Shown here: positions 1 through 6,288 of the stretch, piece by piece
Position numbering within the stretch: the stretch's first letter is position 1
Layout: every line of letters begins with the position of its first letter
Notes under the pieces: generated by a model
Seen by the model: the letters and a program-made list of their open reading frames with translations, nothing else
What the model was told of the DNA's origin: nothing
Database searches by the model: none
Program-made: the position numbers and the translations under genes
Origin: CAZUFB01 sp048173955
GTDB taxonomy: Bacteria; Actinomycetota; Coriobacteriia; Coriobacteriales; UMGS124
DNA: 10,877 nt
Reading direction: 5' to 3'
NCBI GenBank assembly: GCA_048173955.1
Contig: DBEYOB010000108.1
Coordinates: forward strand, 1 to 10,877

Positions 1-1
1 G

Positions 2-820
2 GCCGACGCCGCGCCCGCCCCCGCGGCGGCGGAGCAGCCTTTGGGGCAGATGCCGGCGGCCGAGGAGCGTCCGAGCGGGTATTCCGCGGGGACGCCGCGC
101 TACGACATGGGCGACGACGGCGTCCAGGTGTTCTCCCGACCGGCGGGGGAGCGCGCGGTGCGTCCCGCCGCGGTCGTGCAGCCGCCGCAGAAGCCCTTTG
201 CGGACCGTCTGCGCGAGCGCGTGGCGGCGGCGAACGTCTCGGGCCAGTTCGACGAGACGATCGGCCGTTCGCGCGCCGCGACCCAGGAGCCCCCGGCGCG
301 GCCGGTGAGGCGCAACGAGAACGCGAGCGACGCCGAGCTCGACGCCGAGCTCGAGGAACGCCGCCGCTCGCGCGCCGCGCACAGCCAGGCCCGCCACGAG
401 CGCGCGATGCGCTCCGAGGCCGAGCTGCGCGAGCACGTCGAGCATGCCGCCGCCGAGCGCGCCCAGCGGCGCGAGGAGGAGCGCGCCGAGGAGGCGCGTC
501 CCGCTGCGGCGCCGGAGCCCGCGGTCGAGAAGCCCCACCTGGTGCCCATATCCTGCACGGCGGTGCGCCCGCGCTCCTACGACGACGTGCGCGACATCGC
601 GCAGGCGGTCATCGCGGAGCACAGGCCGGCGGTCATCGTCATGCGCGGCTGCTCGAACGACCTGGCGCGCCGCGTGCTCGACTTCTCGTTCGGCCTGTGC
701 TGCGCCAGCGGTGCGGGGATGCGCGAGCTCGGCGACCACGTGTACGCCCTGCTTCCGCGCGGCACCGCGCTGACCGATGACGACATGGCGGCCCTGCGCC
801 GCCAGGGCGTCGTGAGGTGA
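2..820 (+). CDS. sepF: Cell division protein SepF, 5' end outside the window
   Basis: SepF is a cytoplasmic protein that tethers FtsZ filaments to the membrane and bundles them during septation. The frame is open to the left edge, so the start lies upstream; 272 residues are visible. The C-terminal part (visible residues about 181-253) matches the SepF core: VPISCTAVRPRSYDDVRDIA, then AVIVMRGCSNDLARRVLDF, then a glycine-containing turn and a strand near HVYALLP. The preceding 165 or more residues are a proline-, Arg- and Glu-rich linker with a predicted helical, highly charged stretch (visible about 108-167), much longer than in most SepF proteins. The N-terminal amphipathic membrane helix expected for the family is not in view. 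The gene is followed 7 bases later by yggT and then divIVA, the standard neighbourhood downstream of ftsZ in Gram-positives. An in-frame TTG at 41 has no clear ribosome binding site and is unlikely to be the start. Confidence 0.9.
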   Translation, partial: ADAAPAPAAAEQPLGQMPAAEERPSGYSAGTPRYDMGDDGVQVFSRPAGERAVRPAAVVQPPQKPFADRLRERVAAANVSGQFDETIGRSRAATQEPPARPVRRNENASDAELDAELEERRRSRAAHSQARHERAMRSEAELREHVEHAAAERAQRREEERAEEARPAAAPEPAVEKPHLVPISCTAVRPRSYDDVRDIAQAVIAEHRPAVIVMRGCSNDLARRVLDFSFGLCCASGAGMRELGDHVYALLPRGTALTDDDMAALRRQGVVR

Positions 821-827
821 TCGTGCG

Positions 828-1088
828 ATGCAGATGCTCCAGAACGTCATCCTCGCGCTCATCAACTTCTATTCGATCCTCATCGTGATCTATGTGCTGA
901 TGAGTTGGATCCCGCAGGGTGCGGCCCGCATCGTCGAGGACATCCGCAGCGTCCTTGCGTCGATCTGCGAGCCCTATCTGAGCCTGTTCCGCCGCTTCAT
1001 CCCGCCCCTCGGCATAGTCGACATCTCACCAATCGTTGCAATTCTCGTGCTCGAGCTGTTGGGATGGTTGATTGCGGCTATACTTTAG
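828..1088 (+). CDS. YggT family small membrane protein
   Basis: This 86-residue integral membrane protein has two hydrophobic segments, residues about 6-27 and 62-85. The family hallmark lies between and within them: CEPYLSLFRRFIPPLGIVDI followed by SPIVAILVL. YggT proteins are conserved beside sepF and divIVA in Gram-positives, and a role in septum or envelope assembly is inferred from that linkage; no enzymatic activity is established. The ATG at 828 is preceded by GAGGTGA (814-820), which overlaps the sepF stop, with good spacing, so translation is probably coupled to sepF. A second in-frame ATG at 834 is less well placed. The length is typical of the short one-repeat form of the family. 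Confidence 0.88.
   Translation: MQMLQNVILALINFYSILIVIYVLMSWIPQGAARIVEDIRSVLASICEPYLSLFRRFIPPLGIVDISPIVAILVLELLGWLIAAIL
1079..1084 (+). promoter_or_regulatory. Candidate -10 element of a divIVA promoter inside the yggT 3' end
   Basis: TATACT sits within the last codons of yggT, a strong -10 match in a GC-rich context. No convincing -35 is seen at the usual distance (CTGTTG at 1056-1061 is the best candidate). It would give a leader of about 120 bases before divIVA, which contains an imperfect tandem repeat at 1130-1150 (GGTCGTTGTAA, then GGTCGTGTAA). A separate promoter would let divIVA be expressed independently of sepF-yggT. Confidence 0.4.
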
Positions 1089-1213
1089 GGGCATGAAGCG
1101 TTATGGGTGCCGCTCCGCGGCGCTGCAAAGGTCGTTGTAAGGTCGTGTAAAGGCTGTGGCGGTAAGTCCGAGCGGCTGCGCCGAAGGCTTGTTGACGTAG
1201 GAAGGTTCTAACG

Positions 1214-1897
<684 letters not shown>

Positions 1898-1956
1898 GTT
1901 TGGGAATCTCCCGGACGAGCCCGGAATCAGGCGCGGCATATCCCATAGTGCTGAGA

Positions 1957-1999
1957 GAGGCGCGGGCGCCCCGGTTTCGGGGAGCCCGCGCCTCTTTTT
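1957..1999 (+). terminator. Rho-independent terminator after divIVA
   Basis: GAGGCGCGGGC (1957-1967) pairs with GCCCGCGCCTC (1984-1994). The stem continues through CCCCG/CGGGG with one G-A mismatch around a GTTT loop, about 16 bp in all, followed by TTTTT at 1995-1999. The T-tract is on the + side only, so it serves the sepF-yggT-divIVA unit rather than the convergent NUDIX gene. Confidence 0.93.
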
Positions 2000-2088
2000 C
2001 ATCTCGTGCGCAGCCGCGCCGGAACCTGCTCGGCATCCGTCCGTCCGTCGGCGCATGCGCTTGCCGTCGGGCCGTTTGCCGCCGGCCC

Positions 2089-2509
2089 CTAGCGGGGGGC
2101 GGTGAGCGACCCGGTGCTCAGCAGATAGGCGCGCAGGGCGTTCACCACCTGGACGTCGGCGGGGAGCCACTCTACGCTGTCGAGCTCGTCGCCTGCAAGC
2201 CAGCGCAGCTCGCGGTGCTCGTCGGAGTGGGGCGTGCCGGCTTCGATGCGGCAGGTGAACGTCTCGAGGTGCATGCGGAACGAGGGGTAGCTGTAGTCGA
2301 GCGTCACGAACGGGGCAACGTCGGTCACGGGAACCGAGAGCTCCTCGCGCACCTCGCGGACGCAGGCTTCGGCGGCCGTCTCCCCGGGTTCGAGCTTGCC
2401 GCCGGGAAACTCCCATCCGCCCGCCAGCTCGCCCCGGTCGCGCTGGGCCGCCAGTTATGCGCCCGTCGTCGATGATGACTGCTGCGGCCACGTTGAGGAA
2501 TCGGTCCAC
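2089..2509 (-). pseudogene. MutT-type NUDIX hydrolase, broken by a single-base insertion
   Basis: NUDIX hydrolases of this type cleave nucleoside triphosphates, often oxidised dNTPs, to monophosphate and pyrophosphate. Reading - from a GTG at 2509 (preceded by AAGGGAG), the protein begins MDRFLNVAAAVIIDDGRI. The frame is then lost: the sequence reads CGCATAACTGG where CGCATACTGG would restore LAAQRDRGELAGGWEFPGGK. The extra base is one of the two T's at 2455-2456 on +. After correction a full NUDIX box is present, GGKLEPGETAAEACV followed by REVREELSV, with Ser in place of the usual second Gly. The protein continues to HRELRWLAGDEL and stops at 2089. The corrected length is 139 aa, normal for MutT/CTP pyrophosphohydrolase-like proteins. 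The rest of the frame is intact, so either the mutation is recent or it is a sequencing error. The gene stands alone on the - strand, convergent with divIVA. Confidence 0.85.
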
Positions 2510-2614
2510 CGCGCTCTCCCTTCGTTGACGTCGCGCCCGCCGCCTCGCCGGAAATCGGCGGTGCGGTGCCGTGCGCTCGGTTCAACTCTAGCCGTGTCGG
2601 TCGCTCGCGGCGAA

Positions 2615-2648
2615 GGCCGCCGGTGGGGGAATCGCCCCACCGGCGGCC
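2615..2648. repeat. Perfect 14-bp inverted repeat (hairpin) upstream of the NUDIX gene
   Basis: GGCCGCCGGTGGGG (2615-2628) and CCCCACCGGCGGCC (2635-2648) are exact reverse complements separated by GAATCG. Neither side has a T-tract, so it is not a classical intrinsic terminator, although many high-GC actinobacterial terminators lack one. It lies 32 bases beyond the stop of the possible small - strand frame (2681-2831) and about 105 bases upstream of the NUDIX start, so it could end a short - strand transcript. Confidence 0.6.
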
Positions 2649-2680
2649 CTGCGACGTCCGACGGCTGTCGTGCCGGCGCC

Positions 2681-2831
2681 TTACGCGCCCGTCTTGGCGT
2701 TGAGCGCGGCGCTCGTGCCGGCGATGCGGCCGAACATGCCGGGCAATCTTGGCGCCGATGCCTTGAACGTACCCCGAACCATTTTCGTCCGCCGCCGACG
2801 TTCGACGCGATGCTGGTATAGTGCTTCGCAT
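2681..2831 (-). pseudogene. Possible small protein gene needing a one-base correction
   Basis: This is a speculative call. The - strand reads ATGCGAAGCACTATA..., giving MRSTIPASRRTSAADENG and then SGYVQGIGAKIA. Removing one C from the CCC run at about 2743-2745 joins it to GMFGRIAGTSAALNAKTGA and a TAA at 2681, for 49 residues ending in an amphipathic, Gly/Ala-rich helix. Without the correction, a 33-residue frame starts at 2782 (MVRGTFKASAPRLPGMFGRI...) and uses the same end. No strong ribosome binding site is seen for either start and the product is not recognised. The hairpin 32 bases downstream is the only contextual support. The region overlaps the candidate + strand promoter at 2814-2822, so the two interpretations compete. 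Confidence 0.25.
2814..2822 (+). promoter_or_regulatory. Extended -10 promoter for the MetY-like gene
   Basis: TGGTATAGT contains the TGn extension followed by TATAGT, a good extended -10 element. No recognisable -35 lies 16-18 bp upstream, which an extended -10 can tolerate. Transcription would start near 2829 and give a leader of about 110 bases that includes a G8 run at 2895-2902. Confidence 0.45.
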
Positions 2832-2940
2832 GGCAGTCCGCCGGGTTGCGGTTCCCCAAGTTGCCCGCAGGGCAGCTCGCCCGCCGGGGGCGCAGGGGGG
2901 GGCGCGTCGCGGCATGTTCGGGAAGGGTGGAGGAGCGTGC

Positions 2941-4005
2941 ATGGGGCGAACTGGTTTGGATGGGCGAGAAGCGCGTCTCGTCAGCGGGCCGTGCGGGGTC
3001 ACGGTGTCGGACCTTCGGTCGGATCTGCCCCTCCTCGAGGGCCTGAAACCCGACCGGAGCTTCGACACCATCGCCTGCGGAGGCGCGGAGGGGAGCTCGG
3101 AGGGGTTCGGTGCTCGGTTTGCCGCGCTGGTCGGCGGGTCGGCCTGCGCCGTGCTCGAACCGGGCGCCGCGCGATTGCTGGGGACGATGGCGGCGGGAGG
3201 CGGCTGTGCGTGCGGCGCGCCCGCGCAGCTCGCTTCCGGATGCGGCCTCTCGGACGACGGTCTCCCGGGGACATGCCTGGTCGAGACGCTGGCGGCGGGC
3301 GAGGACGGCCGCGTGCGCGTCGCACCCCTGCGGGCGCTGCTCGCCCCGTCTGAGGCGGACGGCCGCCTGAAGGTCGTGCTCAACGGCGCCGCGGGACCGT
3401 ATCTGTGCCGGCCGCTCAGGATGGGGGCCGACGTCGTCGTCGAGGACGCGCGGTTGTGGATGCCGCCTTCTGTGCTGTCGGCCTGCGGCCTTGCCGAGGA
3501 CGGAGAACCCTGCCTGGTCGCGGCGTGGACGGGAAAGAAGGCCGGAGACGCCCTGGCCGCGCTGGCCCCGCGTGCGTTCCGCAGGCTCGACGGACTTCAG
3601 GACACCCTGCTTGCGGCTGGCCTGGAGACCCTGTCGATGCGCGCCCAGCGGGCGAGCGACAACGCGCTCGTCGCGGCGCACTACCTGGTGGCGGACGAGC
3701 GGATCGCCTGGGTGTCCTACCCCGGCCTGCCCGACGACGGTGCGAACGACGCCGCCCGCAGGACCTTCGAGCACGGCTTCGGCCCGCTCGTCGCCTTTGG
3801 TCTCGCCGCGGGGCCCGCAGCGCAGGTTGCTGCCGACGGGCTGCCCGCGGAAGGCGGCGCGGGGAAGGGCGGGGCGCGAAGCGGCATCCGCCCGGGTCCC
3901 CTTCCGGCGAGTTTTGTGCTGCACGCGGGCCTCGAGAGCCCCCTCGACATCGTGGCGTCGCTCGAGCGCTTTCTGGCGGGTCCCCCGGAGGGGGCCGGGG
4001 CTTAG
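2941..4005 (+). CDS. MetY/Cys-Met PLP enzyme family protein lacking catalytic residues (probable pseudoenzyme)
   Basis: The 354-residue product is collinear with O-acetylhomoserine sulfhydrylase (PLP fold-type I) but degenerate. Matching blocks are FDTIACGGA (41-49, family FETLALHAG), ARFAALVGGSACAVLEPGAA (58-77, EKRIAALEGG region), VVLNGAAGPYLCRP (145-158), LRMGADVVVEDARLW (159-173), DTLLAAGLETLSMRAQRASD (221-240), IAWVSYPGLPDD (255-266) and LHAGLESPLDIVASLERFLA (327-346). Where the family has D-N-T-F-A-T-P-Y the Asp is Leu147, and where it has S-A-T-K the PLP lysine is Leu172. The carboxylate-binding Arg of the C-terminal R-L-S-x-G motif is Val326. The N-terminal Tyr-x-Arg phosphate-binding segment and about 80 residues before the C-terminal motif are missing (family length about 425). 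The ATG at 2941 follows GGAGGAG (2929-2935); longer in-frame starts from 2821 lack such a site. The uninterrupted frame and Gly/Ala-rich coding pattern argue for a maintained protein. Catalysis of sulfhydrylation is unlikely; a structural or regulatory role is possible but unproven. Confidence 0.72.
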   Translation: MGRTGLDGREARLVSGPCGVTVSDLRSDLPLLEGLKPDRSFDTIACGGAEGSSEGFGARFAALVGGSACAVLEPGAARLLGTMAAGGGCACGAPAQLASGCGLSDDGLPGTCLVETLAAGEDGRVRVAPLRALLAPSEADGRLKVVLNGAAGPYLCRPLRMGADVVVEDARLWMPPSVLSACGLAEDGEPCLVAAWTGKKAGDALAALAPRAFRRLDGLQDTLLAAGLETLSMRAQRASDNALVAAHYLVADERIAWVSYPGLPDDGANDAARRTFEHGFGPLVAFGLAAGPAAQVAADGLPAEGGAGKGGARSGIRPGPLPASFVLHAGLESPLDIVASLERFLAGPPEGAGA

Positions 4006-4007
4006 CG

Positions 4008-4076
4008 GCCGTCGGGCGCGGGCGACGGAAATATGGTGCTCCCGGGACGGAAGACCGCCCTTATGCGCCCGACGGC
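4008..4076. repeat. Long interrupted inverted repeat between the MetY-like gene and the lipoprotein gene
   Basis: GCCGTCGGGCGC (4008-4019) and GCGCCCGACGGC (4065-4076) are perfect 12-bp reverse complements. Inside them GGGCG (4020-4024) pairs with CGCCC (4056-4060), leaving TTAT bulged, so a folded RNA would have about 17 bp. There is no T-tract after it. The right arm ends 14 bases before the -10-like TAGAAT at 4091, where a -35 would lie, so it could be an operator for the downstream gene or a factor-dependent or structural terminator for the upstream one. Confidence 0.5.
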
Positions 4077-4090
4077 GGAAGGCGTGGGGG

Positions 4091-4096
4091 TAGAAT
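4091..4096 (+). promoter_or_regulatory. Candidate -10 for the lipoprotein-vsr-glycosylase unit
   Basis: TAGAAT resembles a housekeeping -10 and lies 39 bases before the lipoprotein ATG. The matching -35 position (about 4068-4073) falls in the right arm of the inverted repeat and is GC-rich, with no good -35 hexamer. Support is positional and from the hexamer only. Confidence 0.35.
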
Positions 4097-4135
4097 TGTA
4101 GGCGATGCCGGACCATCGAGGAAAGGACGTGTCCC

Positions 4136-4897
4136 ATGGCCGTCAAGGGCGGGACTTGCTATAGGAGGTACCTGGTAGGAGCGGTGTTTGCCCTGATGCT
4201 TGCCTGCGCGGCGCCGATGCTGTCGGGCTGCGCGGGCTCGGGCGGCGCGGAGACCGCCCTGACCGAGGGCATCGAGAGCGACATGGGGCAGCTCGCGTCG
4301 CTGACGAGCGAGACGGCGGCTGACCTGTTCGCCTCCGACTACACGACCGACCTGCAGAACGCCGGAATCGACCCCGCATCGGTGTACGGCCCCCTGTTCT
4401 CCGAGCTTTCGTACAGCATCGACGCGGTCGAGGTCGACGGCGACCGGGCGACCGTCGAGCTGACGGTGACCAACAGGGACCTGACGACCGCCATGCAGAA
4501 CTACACGGCGACGGTCACCAACGAGCTGACGACCCAGGCGGGGCGCGACGCCCTGGCCGCCCTGAGCGACGCCGAGCTGACGCGCCACCTGGCCGACGTG
4601 CTGGTGCAGTGCGTCGAGGACGCGGCCCTCGGCGACGTGACCACCTCCGTCGAGCTGTCCTACGTGCGCGACGGGGGCTCGTGGGAGCTCGAGGACGACG
4701 CGGAGCTCGTGAGCGCCCTGCTCGGCGGGCTCGACCCCGCCGCTGCGGGGGAGGCGACCGACGGGCAGCTGTCTGCGACCGCCGACAAGGCGTCCGCCAA
4801 CGTCGCCGCCGTCGACGCGACCGCCTCGGCCGACGCCGCCGCAGCGACCGACGCCGCCGCGGCCGACGCGGCCGCTGCGGACCAGGCCGCCGTCTAG
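4136..4897 (+). CDS. Secreted lipoprotein of unknown function
   Basis: The 253-residue product starts with a lipoprotein signal: basic residues K4, R10 and R11, a hydrophobic core (about 13-28) and the lipobox LSGC ending at Cys32, so it should be lipid-anchored on the outside of the membrane. The mature region (about 40-205) has alternating helical and strand-like patterns, including SELSYSIDAVEVDGDRATVE and TSVELSYVRDGGSWELEDD. This is the look of the small cystatin/NTF2-like beta-sheet lipoproteins common in Gram-positives (DUF4878/DUF5105-like), although no family assignment is certain. Residues from about 212 form a low-complexity Ala/Asp tail. The ATG at 4136 follows GAGGAAAGGA (4118-4127). 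A stronger AGGAGGT at 4163-4169 is too far from the next in-frame GTG at 4184, which would also lose the basic part of the signal. vsr begins 6 bases after the stop. Confidence 0.8.
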   Translation: MAVKGGTCYRRYLVGAVFALMLACAAPMLSGCAGSGGAETALTEGIESDMGQLASLTSETAADLFASDYTTDLQNAGIDPASVYGPLFSELSYSIDAVEVDGDRATVELTVTNRDLTTAMQNYTATVTNELTTQAGRDALAALSDAELTRHLADVLVQCVEDAALGDVTTSVELSYVRDGGSWELEDDAELVSALLGGLDPAAAGEATDGQLSATADKASANVAAVDATASADAAAATDAAAADAAAADQAAV

Positions 4898-4903
4898 CGC
4901 GCG

Positions 4904-5560
4904 ATGCCGGTCGGACAAGAGCCCGCGTCGGATGCGCCCGCGGAGGAGGGCGCTGGGTCGGTATCCTGCGCCGACGGCCGCGTGCCGCCGGCGTCCTCGG
5001 AGGCGACGCGCCATTCGATGCAGGGCAACCGCAGCAAAAACACCAAACCTGAGCTGCTGGTGCGCACCTACCTGCGCGCGGCGGGGCTCACCGGGTACCG
5101 CCTGCAGTGGAAGCGCGAGTTCGGCAGGCCCGACGTGGCGTTTCCCGGAAGGCGCGTCGCCATTTTCGTCCATGGCTGCTTCTGGCACCGCTGTCCGTAC
5201 TGCCATCCGAGCCGCCCGCGGGCGAACTCCGCATTCTGGGATGCGAAGTTCCGGCGCAACCGCGAGCGCGACGAGCGTCACACGCATGCGCTGCTCGAGC
5301 GCGGCTGGACGGTGATCGTGGTGTGGGAATGCCGCCTGAAGAAGAGGCGCGTGCGCCGGACGATGGACGAGGTGGTGGCCGAGGTGCGTGCCGTCCGGCC
5401 GGTCCGGGTCAAGGCAGACGAGCGGCCCGGGCGCCTGATCGTGCTGGGCCGCACCTGCGTGCGCGGCCCGCGCGGGCTCGCCGCGGAGCGGGTGCGCCGG
5501 CGCCGCCGTGCCAAGATGCTCGTCGCCGCCGGCCCGAACGGCGCGAGGAGGGGCAGGTAG
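4904..5560 (+). CDS. vsr: Very short patch repair (Vsr) mismatch endonuclease
   Basis: Vsr nicks 5' of the T in T:G mismatches that arise from deamination of 5-methylcytosine, starting repair back to C:G. The family core runs from SMQGNRSKNTKPELLVRTYL (about 38-57), through RPDVAFP with the metal-binding Asp77, VAIFVHGCFWHRC (His90, Trp94), and WDAKFRRNRERD, to GWTVIVVWECRLKKRR (134-149). The structural zinc ligands appear to be Cys92, Cys97/Cys100 and Cys143; the C-P-Y-C arrangement differs from the His-rich stretch of the E. coli protein. The 218-aa length exceeds the usual 130-160 because of an acidic N-terminal extension of about 38 residues and a basic C-terminal tail. No good ribosome binding site precedes the ATG at 4904; a GTG at 4982 would remove most of the N-terminal extension, so the start is uncertain. 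No cytosine methyltransferase is visible. The glycosylase gene follows almost immediately. Confidence 0.88.
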   Translation: MPVGQEPASDAPAEEGAGSVSCADGRVPPASSEATRHSMQGNRSKNTKPELLVRTYLRAAGLTGYRLQWKREFGRPDVAFPGRRVAIFVHGCFWHRCPYCHPSRPRANSAFWDAKFRRNRERDERHTHALLERGWTVIVVWECRLKKRRVRRTMDEVVAEVRAVRPVRVKADERPGRLIVLGRTCVRGPRGLAAERVRRRRRAKMLVAAGPNGARRGR

Positions 5561-5562
5561 CC

Positions 5563-6150
5563 GTGGCGCCGAGGGGCTGCGGGGAGGACGGCGGCGCGCC
5601 GCCGCAGGGTGCGGCGCTGCGGGCGGGACGCGGGCTCGAGCGCGTCGAGCATGCCTTCGAGCCGGTGTTCGATGCCGCCTCGCGCGTCCTGGTGCTCGGC
5701 ACGATGCCCTCTCCCGCATCGCGCGAGACGGGGTTCTACTACGGCCATCCGCGCAACCGCTTCTGGCCGGTGATGGCCCGCCTGTTCGACGAGCCCGTGC
5801 CCCGGGGGCCGGCGGAGCGCCGCTCGTTTGCCCTGCGGCGCCGCATCGCCCTGTGGGATGTGTTGGCGAGCTGCGAGATCCGCGGCGCGGCGGACGCCTC
5901 GATTGCCGACCCGGTGCCCAACGACCTGCGCCTCGTCGTCGATTCCGCACCGATTGCGGCGGTCTTCGCGACCGGCGCGACGGCATGGCGCCTCTATCGC
6001 CGCCTCTGCGAGGGGCAGGTCGGCCTGCCCGCCGTCAAGCTTCCGTCGACGAGCCCCGCCAACGCGTCGTGGAGCCTCGAGAGGCTGGTCGAGGCGTACC
6101 GAGCGGTGCGCGAGGCGGCCGAGGGCGACGTTCGCCGCGGCAACCATTAA
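5563..6150 (+). CDS. Hypoxanthine/uracil-type DNA glycosylase (UDG superfamily, DNA-deoxyinosine glycosylase)
   Basis: Enzymes of this UDG-superfamily branch (family 6, hypoxanthine-DNA glycosylase) remove deaminated bases, mainly hypoxanthine arising from adenine, to start base excision repair. The 195-residue product has motif 1 as LVLGTMPSPASRETGFYYGH then PRNRFWPVM (residues 43-71). Asn65 in the HPRN motif corresponds to the catalytic Asn of this branch. Motif 2 is LPSTSPANAS (160-169), and the core strand LWDVLASCEI (97-106) is also typical. The GTG at 5563 comes two bases after the vsr stop, with GAGGAGG (5545-5551) and GGGCAGG (5551-5557) upstream, both inside vsr, so the two genes are translationally coupled. 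The first 25 or so residues are a poorly conserved extension. Uracil activity on top of hypoxanthine is possible and cannot be read from sequence. Confidence 0.88.
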   Translation: MAPRGCGEDGGAPPQGAALRAGRGLERVEHAFEPVFDAASRVLVLGTMPSPASRETGFYYGHPRNRFWPVMARLFDEPVPRGPAERRSFALRRRIALWDVLASCEIRGAADASIADPVPNDLRLVVDSAPIAAVFATGATAWRLYRRLCEGQVGLPAVKLPSTSPANASWSLERLVEAYRAVREAAEGDVRRGNH

Positions 6151-6288
6151 GGACGGTTAAACAATACGAAGATGCGCTGCACCTTCAGGCCCCGTGCGTA
6201 TTCGGAGGGTGCTTTGTGCTAGCCTAACAATCAAGCGTATCCATCGATTAAACGTGCCACAAACGCCAAGCATACGGGGGAGAATCCC
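6151..6288 (+). promoter_or_regulatory. AT-richer intergenic region with probable promoter
   Basis: This 138-bp stretch is clearly more AT-rich than its surroundings, as expected of a promoter region. TGCTAGCCT (6217-6225) fits an extended -10 (TGn plus TAnnnT), but no -35 is clear. A second weak candidate pairs TTGTGC (6214-6219) with an AT-rich hexamer near 6237. GGGGGAG (6276-6282) is the ribosome binding site of the next gene, six bases before its ATG. No intrinsic terminator for the upstream glycosylase gene is seen. Confidence 0.4.

Noticed and set aside
3982..3994. CCCCC-GGA-GGGGG mini-hairpin at the end of the MetY-like gene as a terminator
   Set aside because: It has only a 5-bp stem inside coding sequence and no T-tract.
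2455..4146. 563-codon - strand open frame opposite the MetY-like gene
   Set aside because: The + strand frame shows family similarity and a GGAGGAG start signal; the antisense product shows no domain, and its 3' end only overlaps the NUDIX start in another frame.
4163..4186. Strong AGGAGGT inside the lipoprotein gene as an alternative start signal (GTG at 4184)
   Set aside because: The spacing of about 14 bases is too long, and the shortened protein would lose the basic part of its lipoprotein signal.
4752..4897. Ala/Asp-coding repetitive DNA considered as a genetic repeat array
   Set aside because: The units are irregular GCC/GAC-type codons without a fixed period; it is a low-complexity protein tail, not a CRISPR or tandem repeat locus.
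4061..5986. 641-codon - strand open frame opposite the lipoprotein, vsr and glycosylase genes
   Set aside because: All three + strand genes have recognisable features (lipobox, Vsr and UDG motifs) and ribosome binding sites or coupling; the antisense product is Arg/Pro/Ala-rich with no motif.
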